This document shows positions 33,947 through 44,094 of a stretch of DNA of 64,000 nt, piece by piece. The position numbers and the translations under genes were made by a program. Source of the stretch: Palsa-883 sp963826975 (GTDB lineage: Bacteria > Pseudomonadota > Alphaproteobacteria > Acetobacterales > Acetobacteraceae); assembly GCA_963826975.1 (NCBI GenBank), contig CAWGZJ010000020.1, positions 4,677 through 68,676 of the forward strand, given 5' to 3'. The notes under the pieces are model-generated. The model saw only the letters and a list, made by a program, of their open reading frames with translations. It had not been told where the DNA came from and did not search any database. Every line of letters begins with the position of its first letter. Position 1 is the first letter of the stretch.

Positions 33947-35308
33947 TCACTCCGCCGCGACACTGCGCCACGCGCCGACCGCCGGGCGCGGCAGCCCGAG
34001 CGTCTCGCGCAGCGTCGGGCCTGCGTAGTCCTTGTGATAGATGCCGCGCCGTTGCAGTTCCGGTACCACCAGGCGGACGAAATCCTCATACGCGCCGGGC
34101 ACGTGCGAGGCGGCCACCACGAAGCCGTCGCAGGCCCGCTCCGTCACCCATTGCTCGAGCCCGTCAGCGACATCCTTCGCACTGCCGATGAAGCGCGGAT
34201 GGTCGTGGAATGTGCCGCGGCGGGTCACCTCGATGAAATCGCGCACCGTCGGGTTGGCCTTGCCGGTCACCTTGATCACGCGATCCACCACCGCCTGACC
34301 GCCGGTGAGCTCTGCCAGCTCTTCGGTGCTGAAGCTGTCATCCAGCCCCTTCTTGGAAAAATCATAATTCACCAACTCCGACAGCAACGAGAGCTGATCG
34401 GCCATTCGTGGCAGCGTATCGATCAACGCCACCTTGTCCTCGGCCTCTGCGCGGGTCTCGGCGACCACGGTGTACATGCCGGTGCAGGCCTTCACGCTGT
34501 CAGGGTCGCGGCCATGACGGGCTATCTCGTCCTTGAACACGGCGTAGTCCGCCTTGCCCTGCGCCAGCGAATGATAGACCACGAACACCAACTCCCCCCA
34601 GCGCGCGGCGAAGCGCCGTCCGCGCCCGCTCTGGCCGGCCTGGATGATCACCGGATGGCCCTGCGCCGAGCGCGGAACGGTGAACGGCCCGCGCGAGTTG
34701 AAGAACTTTCCCACGTGGTCCAGCCGATGCACCTTGGCCGGATCGGCGAAGCGGCCGGCCGTCTTGTCCAGGATGATCGCGTCATCCTCCCACGCATCCC
34801 AATGGCCCATCACCACTTCCAGGAACTCGTCGGCACGGTCGTAGCGCAGGTCGTGGGCGGGGTGCGCCGCCTCGCCCATGTTCAGCGCCTCGCCGTCGTT
34901 CAACGACGTAACGACATTCCACGCCGCGCGCCCGCCGGTCATCAGATCCAGCGTGGCGAACACGCGGGCAACATGGAACGGTTCGTAATACGATGTGGAA
35001 TAAGTCGACCCGAGGCCCAGCCGCTCCGTCGCCATGCCCATCACGGTCAGGATGGTCACCGGGTCCATCTTCACGCAGCGGATGCCGTTGGCGACCGTGT
35101 GGGTATGGTCGCTACCGAAACGGTCCGGCATCGCCAGGCGGTCGTCGAAGAAGCCGACGTGGAACTTGCCGGCTTCCAGGGTGCGGGCGATGCGGCGGTA
35201 GTATTCGGCCGAGGTGAAATCCGCCGCCGCCTCCGGATGCCGCCAGGAGCCGACGAAGTTCGTGCAGTTCTGTGCCTGCAGGAACGCAACGAGTGTCATC
35301 TGGCGCAC
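33947..35308 (-). CDS. LLM-class flavin-dependent monooxygenase (NtaA/SnaA/DszA family)
   Basis: 453 residues. Starts RQMTLVAFLQAQNCTNFVGS and contains the NtaA-type hallmarks SWRHPEAAADFTSAEYYRRI, FFDDRLAMPDRFG, GLGSTYSTSYYEPFHVARVF and PVIIQAGQSGRGRRFAARW. FMNH2-dependent monooxygenases of this family attack aminopolycarboxylates, thiophenes or long-chain alkanes; substrate unknown. GTG at 35308 follows GAGGGAG; it is preferred to the GTG at 35341. Forms a minus-strand cluster with GST and the phosphatase. Confidence 0.9.
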   Translation of the reverse strand: MRQMTLVAFLQAQNCTNFVGSWRHPEAAADFTSAEYYRRIARTLEAGKFHVGFFDDRLAMPDRFGSDHTHTVANGIRCVKMDPVTILTVMGMATERLGLGSTYSTSYYEPFHVARVFATLDLMTGGRAAWNVVTSLNDGEALNMGEAAHPAHDLRYDRADEFLEVVMGHWDAWEDDAIILDKTAGRFADPAKVHRLDHVGKFFNSRGPFTVPRSAQGHPVIIQAGQSGRGRRFAARWGELVFVVYHSLAQGKADYAVFKDEIARHGRDPDSVKACTGMYTVVAETRAEAEDKVALIDTLPRMADQLSLLSELVNYDFSKKGLDDSFSTEELAELTGGQAVVDRVIKVTGKANPTVRDFIEVTRRGTFHDHPRFIGSAKDVADGLEQWVTERACDGFVVAASHVPGAYEDFVRLVVPELQRRGIYHKDYAGPTLRETLGLPRPAVGAWRSVAAE

Positions 35309-35399
35309 GGTCTTCTCCCTCGCCCGCTGGGTGGGCGTCACCGGATGCTACCGGTCCGGCCGGGGCGTTCAAGTCAGGAGCGCGGCACGCGTTGTGCGC

Positions 35400-35516
35400 C
35401 TAGGGCGGAAAAACGAAGCGCCTTCCGCCAACGTAATAACCACACGTAACAATCGGCGCCCCGCGGTGTTTGCGGCCTGCAAGACGCGGAAGGCGCTACG
35501 CTTTTCCGCCCTACCT
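35400..35516. repeat. MITE-like palindrome with GGGCGGAAAA ends
   Basis: Left arm 35400-35429 (CTAGGGCGGAAAAACGAAGC ...) and right arm 35487-35516 (... CTACGCTTTTCCGCCCTACC) are inverted repeats of about 29 bp around a 57-bp centre. It resembles the widespread bacterial TAGGGCGGAAAA repeat. Located just downstream of prs, it may also terminate transcription. Confidence 0.75.
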
Positions 35517-35527
35517 GTTCAACACAC

Positions 35528-36460
35528 TCAATCGAACAGCGAACTGACCGAACTCTCCTCGCTGATCCGCCGCATCGCCTCGGCGATCAGCGGCGCCACG
35601 CTGATCTGGCGAATATTATGCGCCAGCCGCACCGCCTCGGTCGCCAGGATCGAATCGGTGATCGTTATCGTTTCGATCGGCGAGGACGCGATGCGCGCCA
35701 CCGCGCCACCCGACAGCACCCCGTGCGTGGTGTAGACGCTGGCCGAGCGGGCACCCGCCTTTAGCAGCGCCTCGGCGGCGTTGCATAGCGTGCCGCCGGA
35801 ATCCACCAGGTCGTCGACCAGGATGCAATCGCGGCCCTCGACCTCGCCGATCACGTTCATCACCTCGGATTGGCCGGCGCGCTCGCGGCGCTTGTCGATG
35901 ATGGCCAGGTCGCGGTTCAGCCGGGTGGCGATGTTGCGGGCGCGCTGCACGCCGCCGACGTCCGGAGAAACAATGATGATGTCGCGCCCGTCGAACCGCT
36001 CGCGGATGTCGCGGGTAAACAGCGGCTCGGCATAGAGATTGTCCACCGGAATATCGAAAAACCCCTGAATCTGCGCTGCGTGCAGATCCATGGTCAGCAC
36101 CCGGTTGGCGCCCGCCTCGGTGATCAGGTTGGCCACCAGCTTGGCCGAGATCGGCGTGCGCGGCGCCGTCTTCCGGTCCTGCCGCGCGTAGCCATAATAC
36201 GGGATCACCGCCGTCACCCGCCGCGCCGACGCTCGCCGCAAAGCATCCAGCGTGATCAGCAGCTCCATCAGATTGTCGTTCGCCGGATAGGAGGTCGATT
36301 GCACCACGAAAACGTCCTCGCCGCGGACGTTCTCGTGGATCTCCACGAACACCTCCATATCCGCGAAGCGACGGACGGCCGCGCGGGTCAGGGGCAGGTT
36401 CAGCGTCGCGGCCACCGCCTCGGCCAGCGGCCGGTTGCTGTTGCAGGCGACAATCTTCAT
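35528..36460 (-). CDS. prs: Ribose-phosphate pyrophosphokinase
   Basis: 310 residues, standard PRPP synthetase length. NSNRPLAEAVAATLNLPLTR N-terminus, the regulatory RKTAPRTPISAKLVANLI flexible loop with Lys, and the PRPP-binding ILVDDLVDSGGTLCNAAEAL near 215-234. It makes PRPP from ribose 5-phosphate and ATP for nucleotide, His and Trp synthesis. ATG 36460 starts KIVACNSNRP. It follows a lipoprotein gene and pgeF on the same strand. Confidence 0.97.
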   Translation of the reverse strand: MKIVACNSNRPLAEAVAATLNLPLTRAAVRRFADMEVFVEIHENVRGEDVFVVQSTSYPANDNLMELLITLDALRRASARRVTAVIPYYGYARQDRKTAPRTPISAKLVANLITEAGANRVLTMDLHAAQIQGFFDIPVDNLYAEPLFTRDIRERFDGRDIIIVSPDVGGVQRARNIATRLNRDLAIIDKRRERAGQSEVMNVIGEVEGRDCILVDDLVDSGGTLCNAAEALLKAGARSASVYTTHGVLSGGAVARIASSPIETITITDSILATEAVRLAHNIRQISVAPLIAEAMRRISEESSVSSLFD

Positions 36461-36530
36461 CCGATGCGGCCCCCGGCGGTGCGGCGCCTTCTAGCAACAT
36501 GGCAGAACCGTGACCAGTGGGGTTTGCGGA

Positions 36531-37625
36531 TCACGGCGACGCCGGCAAGCCTCTGGCGGACGATCCCTGCGTCGGCGCCTGAACCCCTCCAGCCCGGCCG
36601 GCTGCCGGCTTGGCGGCTTGCCCCAGCCCTGGCTTACCCAGCCCTTGCTCGCCCGGCCCTTGCTCGCCCGGCCCTTGCTCACCCGGTCCTTGCGCCCCGG
36701 GCGCACGCCCGCTCTGGCGCAGGATCACATCTCGCACGCCGCCGGCGGCCTCCTGTGCCACCGCGCTGGCGACGTCGCCCCAATAACCGTTCAGCGTACC
36801 CGCCGGAATGTCGTTGAGTTGCACCACGCGGCCGCGCTCGTCACCGCTTGGATTGGCCACACTCCACTGGATTTCCACCCGCTCCTGACCGCCACCGATC
36901 GGCACCACCCTGACCGTGCCGCGCACAATGAAATCGGCCCCGGCAGGCGTATCCTGCACCATCGGGCCCAGTCCGGAGAGGGTCGCGCGCATCTGCCGCG
37001 TCAACGCCGGGTCGCCGTCGCCAGGCGCGCCGGTGACCGGCAACAACTGAACGCGGGCCGGCCGGTTATACAGGCTGTTCGGATCGGCATGCTGCATGGC
37101 GGCCTGGATATGGGTGAGCAGGTCGGTAATGCCGGGGGCTGCCTCGATCGCAGCGCGCGACAGGGTTGCAGGTGCCGCGGCGGCCCAATCGGCACTGGGC
37201 AGCGGCTTGCCCTCGGCGCTGCCCTTGTTCTGCCCTTTGGGATCGATCACCGAGTAGACCGGCACCACGGTCGCCTCGTGCAGCCCAACGGTCACCTGCA
37301 GACGCCAATCGCCCGGCTGATCCGGCCCCGCGACCGCCGGCACCTCCTGGGTTTGCAGCGCGTCGGCCAGCGCCTTCGCGAACGTCGTGGCGGCCTGGTC
37401 GGGCAGCAGCGCCTGGCCCGGAATGGGTACCGCAAGCCGTGGCGTCGGCGGCTGCGCAAGGATCCGCGCAGTGGCGCCCGGATTGCCCAGGAACGGTTGC
37501 GGCAACTCACCGCACGCTGTTAGCAGCACCGCCGGCAGCAGCACCGCCGGCAGCAACTCCGCGGCGAGCAACACCGCCGGAAGAAGCCGCGCCGGCAGAG
37601 CCCGACGCAGAGAAGCCAACCTCAT
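36531..37625 (-). CDS. Predicted lipoprotein with repetitive N- and C-terminal segments
   Basis: 364 residues. Signal peptide with internal repeats of LLPAVLL and a lipobox ending LLTAC at about residue 36, so it is probably outer-membrane or periplasmic. The middle (about 60-290) is a compact domain with WRLQVTVGLHEATVVPVYSV and GADFIVRGTVRVVPIGGGQE. The C-terminal tail has GEQGP repeats encoded by an 15-18-bp tandem DNA repeat (36640-36700). ATG 37625 overlaps the pgeF stop. Family not recognised, but I recall similar lipoproteins next to pgeF and prs in Acetobacteraceae. Confidence 0.75.
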   Translation of the reverse strand: MRLASLRRALPARLLPAVLLAAELLPAVLLPAVLLTACGELPQPFLGNPGATARILAQPPTPRLAVPIPGQALLPDQAATTFAKALADALQTQEVPAVAGPDQPGDWRLQVTVGLHEATVVPVYSVIDPKGQNKGSAEGKPLPSADWAAAAPATLSRAAIEAAPGITDLLTHIQAAMQHADPNSLYNRPARVQLLPVTGAPGDGDPALTRQMRATLSGLGPMVQDTPAGADFIVRGTVRVVPIGGGQERVEIQWSVANPSGDERGRVVQLNDIPAGTLNGYWGDVASAVAQEAAGGVRDVILRQSGRAPGAQGPGEQGPGEQGPGEQGLGKPGLGQAAKPAAGRAGGVQAPTQGSSARGLPASP

Positions 37626-38392
37626 GCCAGGGTGATAATCGAAATCTGGTGCCCGATCAGCCCGCCGCCCGCCAACGTGCGCCGGCGGTGGCTGAAGAAC
37701 CGTGCCTCATCAGCCAGCGTGTCGAACGGCAGCACCTCCGTCGCGCCTACCCCTGCAGCCGCGAGCCGCGCGGCGCAGTAGCCGGGCAGATCGAACTGCC
37801 AATGCAATGCGCGATGGCCGGGCGCGAAGAACCGCGCATCGGCGGGGTCGCGGTCGACCACGACATCGCGCAGGTCGGCCCCGACCTCATAGGAGGGCTG
37901 GCCGATGCAAGGGCCGATGGCGGCACCGATGCGCCCAAGCACGGCGCCGCGTGCGAGCATGGCGGCGAGTGTCGCCTCCAGCACCCCGGCGACCGCGCCG
38001 CGCCATCCGGCATGGGCCGCCCCGACGATCCCGGCATCAGCATCGGCGAACAGCACCGGCGCGCAGTCACCGGTCACGATGCCGAGCGCAATGCCGCGGC
38101 GATCGGTCACCATGGCGTCGGCGCGCGGCCCGTTGCCCAGCATCCACGGCTGGCTCACATAAGTCACCTCGGTGCCGTGCACCTGGTGGACCCCGACCAG
38201 ACCGCTCGGTTCGGCACCCACTGCGCAGGCGGCGCGAGCGCGATTTTCCAACACGTTGTCGCGCTCATCCCTGCCCGACAGGCTGCAATTCAGGCTGGCA
38301 AACGGGCCGCTGGAGACGCCACCCCGGCGGGTGAAAAAGCCGTGCCGCACCGATAGGCTGGTGGCACGCAAGAATTCGGCGATCACATTCAT
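37622..38392 (-). CDS. pgeF: Multicopper polyphenol oxidase / laccase-domain protein
   Basis: 256 residues of the YfiH (DUF152) family: HGFFTRRGGVSSGPFASLNC near residue 15, VHQVHGTEV with metal-binding His near 70, VTGDCAPVLFADADAGIVGA with Cys-His ligands near 115-130, and GRIGAAIGPCIGQPSYEV near 165. The family includes peptidoglycan-editing factor and purine nucleoside-type enzymes. ATG 38392 is the family start. It overlaps the lipoprotein gene and is expected to neighbour midA, which now lies 17.6 kb away beyond the arsenic island. Confidence 0.92.
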   Translation of the reverse strand: MNVIAEFLRATSLSVRHGFFTRRGGVSSGPFASLNCSLSGRDERDNVLENRARAACAVGAEPSGLVGVHQVHGTEVTYVSQPWMLGNGPRADAMVTDRRGIALGIVTGDCAPVLFADADAGIVGAAHAGWRGAVAGVLEATLAAMLARGAVLGRIGAAIGPCIGQPSYEVGADLRDVVVDRDPADARFFAPGHRALHWQFDLPGYCAARLAAAGVGATEVLPFDTLADEARFFSHRRRTLAGGGLIGHQISIITLA

Positions 38393-38595
38393 GTTATACT
38401 CTTCGGCCACAACGCCAGTCCGTCTATCGCAGAGCGGCATGGCATAAAAGCCGCGCCGACACACACCTACGTGGGCGGCACCAGGACGGCAGATGCGGGT
38501 CCCGGGCTCGCGTCACGCCGCACGGATTGCAACGCCCGAAGGAAGGGGAGCAGGCTGAACGATCGTGACATGACAGTGTACGGGCGTACGGGTTC

Positions 38596-40785
<2,190 letters not shown>

Positions 40786-40793
40786 GCATGTTA

Positions 40794-40859
40794 ATTCGAT
40801 ATTCCTCGAATAATCGTTGACACGCCGCCGACCCAGCCGTAATTTCGAGCTTCGTCGAA
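40794..40859 (+). promoter_or_regulatory. arsR promoter flanked by two ArsR-type operators
   Basis: TTGACA at 40817-40822 and TAATTT at 40840-40845, 17 bp apart, make a strong sigma70 promoter. Two matching dyads flank it: ATTCGA-N6-TCGAAT at 40794-40811 and TTCGA-N6-TCGAA at 40844-40859. The downstream dyad overlaps the -10. Such TTCGA-containing symmetry with six-base spacing suits a homodimeric ArsR repressor. Confidence 0.7.
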
Positions 40860-40873
40860 CGGTGAGGCCATCG

Positions 40874-41296
40874 ATGGATGCTCCCCAGGCAGTCGCGGCG
40901 CTGAGCGCCCTTGGGCATGAGACCCGGCTGGCGCTGTTCCGTCTGCTGGTCGAGCGCGGTCCGGATGGGCTGCCGGCCGGGGCGATCGCCGAGCGCCTGG
41001 GCATTCCGCCGTCCTCCCTGACCTTCCACTTGCAGCACCTGCACCGCGCCGGCCTGGTGACGCAGCGCCGGTTCCGCCGCCAGTTGATCTATGCCGCCGA
41101 TTTCGCCGCGATGAACGGGCTGGTGTTCTACCTGACCGACAATTGCTGCGGCCGCGGCGCGGACGCGCAGCTTCGCGGTCCCGCCGGCAATCCGCCCATC
41201 TGCAACACGCCCACCTGCAACACGCCCATCTGCAGCACACCCGTCTGCGACCCGGTGGACGCCGCGCCGGCGATGCCCCGTGACGCCGCGGCCTGA
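40874..41296 (+). CDS. arsR: ArsR-family arsenic-responsive repressor with Cys-repeat tail
   Basis: 140 residues. Winged-helix core ALSALGHETRLALFRLLVER and AERLGIPPSSLTFHLQHLHR, then the As(III)-binding pair Cys91-Cys92 in LTDNCCGRG near the C-terminal helix. The tail is unusual: cysteines at 110, 115, 120 and 125 spaced exactly five residues apart in near-repeats of CNTPx. The ATG follows two operators and a promoter, so autoregulation is expected. It begins the plus-strand arsR-arsM-arsR/arsC-GAPDH-arsJ operon. Confidence 0.92.
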   Translation: MDAPQAVAALSALGHETRLALFRLLVERGPDGLPAGAIAERLGIPPSSLTFHLQHLHRAGLVTQRRFRRQLIYAADFAAMNGLVFYLTDNCCGRGADAQLRGPAGNPPICNTPTCNTPICSTPVCDPVDAAPAMPRDAAA

Positions 41297-41332
41297 TCGC
41301 ACCCCCGAAACCGCATTCCAAGGAGGACAGCC

Positions 41333-42128
41333 ATGGACACCGCCGAGATCAAGGACCTGGTCCGCGCCCGTTACGGTGGCATCGCCACCGCCGCCAGCGA
41401 GTTCCTGCTGCGGTCCCACGACCGCCTGCTGCGGCCCGGCGCCGGAGGTCGACGCCGAGGCCAGCCGCATGGGCTACACCGCCGCGGATTTGGCGGCGGT
41501 GCCCGAGGGCGCCAATCTCGGCCTCGGCTGCGGCAACCCGCAGGCGATCGCCGCGCTGCGCCCGGGTGAGGTGCTGGTGGACCTTGGCAGCGGCGCCGGC
41601 TTCGACTGCCTGCTCGCCGCAAGCCAGGTCGGTGCCGCCGGTCGGGTGATCGGTGTCGACATGACGCACGAGATGCTGAAGAAGGCGCGCAACAACGCTG
41701 CACGCCTCGGTGCAACCAATGTCGAGTTCCGGCTTGGCGAGATCGAGCACCTGCCGGTCGCCGACAACACCGCCGACGTCATCATCTCCAACTGCGTCAT
41801 CAATCTGGTGCCCGACAAGGCGCAGGTGTTCCAGGAGGCGTTCAGGGTGCTGAAGCCCGGCGGCCGTCTGGCAATTGCCGACGTGGTGAACATCGTTCCG
41901 CTGCCACCGGAACTGGCCGCCGACAAGGCGCTGCTGTGCGGCTGTGTCGCCGGCGCCGCCTCGCCTGCCGCGATCGAGGAATGGCTAAGCGCCGCCGGCT
42001 TCGCCGAGGTCAGCATCGAGGTGAAACCGGAGAGCCGGGAGTACATGGCAACCTGGGCAGCCGGCCGGGGGATCGAGAATTACGTCTGCTCGGCGACGAT
42101 CGAGGCGCGCAAGCCGGCGACGACATGA
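41333..42128 (+). CDS. arsM: Arsenite S-adenosylmethionine methyltransferase (one frameshift)
   Basis: SAM-dependent ArsM that methylates As(III). ATG 41333 starts DTAEIKDLVRARYGGIATAA after GGAGG. An extra G near 41398 shifts the frame; restoring it gives the Cys-rich SSCCGPTTACCGPAPEVD followed by MGYTAADLAAVPEGANLGLG, VLVDLGSGAGFDCLLAASQV (SAM motif I) and NCVINLVPDKAQVFQEAFRV. The rest is intact to 42128. The shift lies in the arsenic-binding linker and is probably a sequence error or a recent mutation; if real the enzyme is lost. Confidence 0.9.
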
Positions 42129-42159
42129 CACGAAAATGACATCTGACGGCGGAGAATAT

Positions 42160-42175
42160 TTCGAGTAGTCTGGAA
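42160..42175 (+). promoter_or_regulatory. Putative ArsR half-matched operator before the arsR-arsC fusion
   Basis: TTCGA-N6-TGGAA, differing by one base per arm from the two operators upstream of arsR, and ending two bases before the ATG. A site overlapping the start would block translation initiation-complex transcription. Prediction from sequence similarity only. Confidence 0.4.
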
Positions 42176-42177
42176 GC

Positions 42178-43047
42178 ATGGAAATTGACGCCGCCGTCGA
42201 AATCTTCGCGGCACTGGCACAGGAAAGTCGCTTGACCGCCCTGCGCCTACTGATCGAACGCGGGCCCGACGGGCTGCCGGCCGGGGTGATCGCCGACCGG
42301 CTCGGCCTGCCCACCTCGACCACCTCGTTCCATCTCAGCGCGCTTGAGCGTGCCGGGCTGGTGCTGTCCACGCGCCACGGCCGACAGATGATCTACGCCG
42401 TCCGATTCGTCGCACTTCGTGGGGTGCTCGCCTTCCTGACTGAGTCCTGTTGTGCCGGCCGACCGGAACTGTGTGGCGATCTTGCGCGCCTGCTGCCGCC
42501 GATCCCAGAGGAGAACGACACCATGACCCCGGCATTCAACGTGCTGTTCTTGTGCACGCGGAACTCCGCGCGCTCGATCATGGCCGAGGCAATCCTCGCG
42601 CGGATCGGCGCCGGCCGTTTCAACGCCTATTCCGCCGGATCCGACCCGGCCGAGGTGCCGATGCCGGAGGTTACCGCCAAGCTCCAGGCGCTCGGCCACG
42701 ACGTGTCGGCGCTGCACTGCAAGTCGTGGGACATGTTTACCGGGCGTGACGCGCCTCGGGTGGATTTCGTCATCGCGCTTTGCGATACGCTGGACAACCA
42801 AACCTGCCCGGACTTCGGCGACAAGGCCGTGACCGGCGCCTGGCCGATGCCGGATCCCGCCAAGTTCACCGGCGGCGCGGCCGAGCGCTCGACCATGCTT
42901 AATGAACTCTACGCCAGCCTACGCCGCCGCATCGAGATTTTCACCAGCCTGCCGTTCGCGACGCTGGACCGCATGGCGTTGCGCGCTCGGCTGGACGAGA
43001 TCGGCGAGGGGCCGGTCGGCGCACTGGCGCGCAGCGGCGGAGCCTGA
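42178..43047 (+). CDS. ArsR repressor fused to arsenate reductase (LMW-phosphatase type)
   Basis: 289 residues. Residues about 1-95 are a second ArsR repressor (AALAQESRLTALRLLIERGP; GLPTSTTSFHLSALERAG) with the Cys91-Cys92 pair in LTESCCAGR. After an ~18-residue linker, residues about 119-262 form a LMW-PTP-type arsenate reductase with P-loop LFLCTRNSARS (nucleophile Cys126), SAGSDPAEVPM and ALCDTLDNQTCPDF. Thus regulator and enzyme share one chain. It reduces As(V) to As(III). Four bases separate it from the GAPDH gene. Confidence 0.92.
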   Translation: MEIDAAVEIFAALAQESRLTALRLLIERGPDGLPAGVIADRLGLPTSTTSFHLSALERAGLVLSTRHGRQMIYAVRFVALRGVLAFLTESCCAGRPELCGDLARLLPPIPEENDTMTPAFNVLFLCTRNSARSIMAEAILARIGAGRFNAYSAGSDPAEVPMPEVTAKLQALGHDVSALHCKSWDMFTGRDAPRVDFVIALCDTLDNQTCPDFGDKAVTGAWPMPDPAKFTGGAAERSTMLNELYASLRRRIEIFTSLPFATLDRMALRARLDEIGEGPVGALARSGGA

Positions 43048-43050
43048 GCG

Positions 43051-44094
43051 TTGCGAATCGGCATCAACGGCATGGGCCGGGTCGGGCGGCTGACGCTACG
43101 CGCTGCGTTCGGCGCCATCTATCGCCCCTCGGAGGACCCGCGCGCCGGCAACCGCCTCGATATCGCGCATGTGAACGAGGTGAAGGGCGGTGCCGCCACC
43201 ACCGCGCATCTGCTGGAGTTCGATAGCCTGCACGGCCGTTGGCGCGAATTGTTTGGCGTCGAGGACGATCGCGCTATCAGGATCGGCAATCAGCGCATCA
43301 GCTTCAGCGGCGCCGGCAGCCCGGGCGAGGTCGCCTGGGGCGACCTGGGCTGCGACATCGTGCTGGAGTGCACAGGCAAATTCCTGACCCAGGACAAGCT
43401 CGCGGCATATTTCGAGCGTGGCGTGCGGCGGGTGATCGTCGCCGCGCCGGTCAAGGACAAAGCGGCGCTCAACGTCGTGGTGGGGGTGAACGACACCAGC
43501 TACGACCCTGCGAGGCACCGTCTGCTGACTGCGGCGTCCTGCACCACCAACTGCCTGGCACCGGTGGTGAAGGTCGTCCACGAGTTGATCGGTATCCGGC
43601 ACGGCCAGATCACCACGATCCACGACCCAACCAACACCAATGTCGTGGTAGATGCGCCGCACAAGGATCTGCGCCGCGCTCGCTCGGCGATGCTGTCCTT
43701 GCAACCCACCACCACCGGCAGCGCCACAGCCATCGCGCTGATCTATCCCGAACTGGCCGGGCGGCTGGACGGCCACGCGGTCCGCGCGCCGGTGCTGAAC
43801 GCCTCGCTAACCGATTGCGTCTTCGAACTGACCCGACCGACCGACGCGGCCGAGGTGAACGCACTGTTCCGCGCCGCGGCGGAAGGTCCTCTGGCCGGCA
43901 TCCTCGGCTTCGAGACACGTCCGCTGGTCTCCGTCGACTACCTCAACGACACCCGTAGCGCGATCGTCGATGCGCCAAGCACCCTGATCACCGACGGCAC
44001 GCTGCTCAAGGTCTATGCCTGGTATGACAACGAGGTCGGCTATGCCTGCCGCATGGTCGATCTGGCCAACATCGTCATCGCGCGAGGTGCCTGA
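43051..44094 (+). CDS. ArsJ-associated glyceraldehyde-3-phosphate dehydrogenase
   Basis: 347 residues. GINGMGRVGRLTLRAAFGA Rossmann motif, the catalytic Cys in AASCTTNCLAPVVKVVHELI near residue 160, His near 187 in GQITTIHDPTN, and the C-terminal YDNEVGYACRMVDLA. Members beside arsJ make 1-arseno-3-phosphoglycerate from glyceraldehyde 3-phosphate and arsenate for ArsJ to extrude. TTG start at 43051 (or a downstream start) with four-base overlap to arsJ, so expression is coupled. Confidence 0.92.
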   Translation: MRIGINGMGRVGRLTLRAAFGAIYRPSEDPRAGNRLDIAHVNEVKGGAATTAHLLEFDSLHGRWRELFGVEDDRAIRIGNQRISFSGAGSPGEVAWGDLGCDIVLECTGKFLTQDKLAAYFERGVRRVIVAAPVKDKAALNVVVGVNDTSYDPARHRLLTAASCTTNCLAPVVKVVHELIGIRHGQITTIHDPTNTNVVVDAPHKDLRRARSAMLSLQPTTTGSATAIALIYPELAGRLDGHAVRAPVLNASLTDCVFELTRPTDAAEVNALFRAAAEGPLAGILGFETRPLVSVDYLNDTRSAIVDAPSTLITDGTLLKVYAWYDNEVGYACRMVDLANIVIARGA

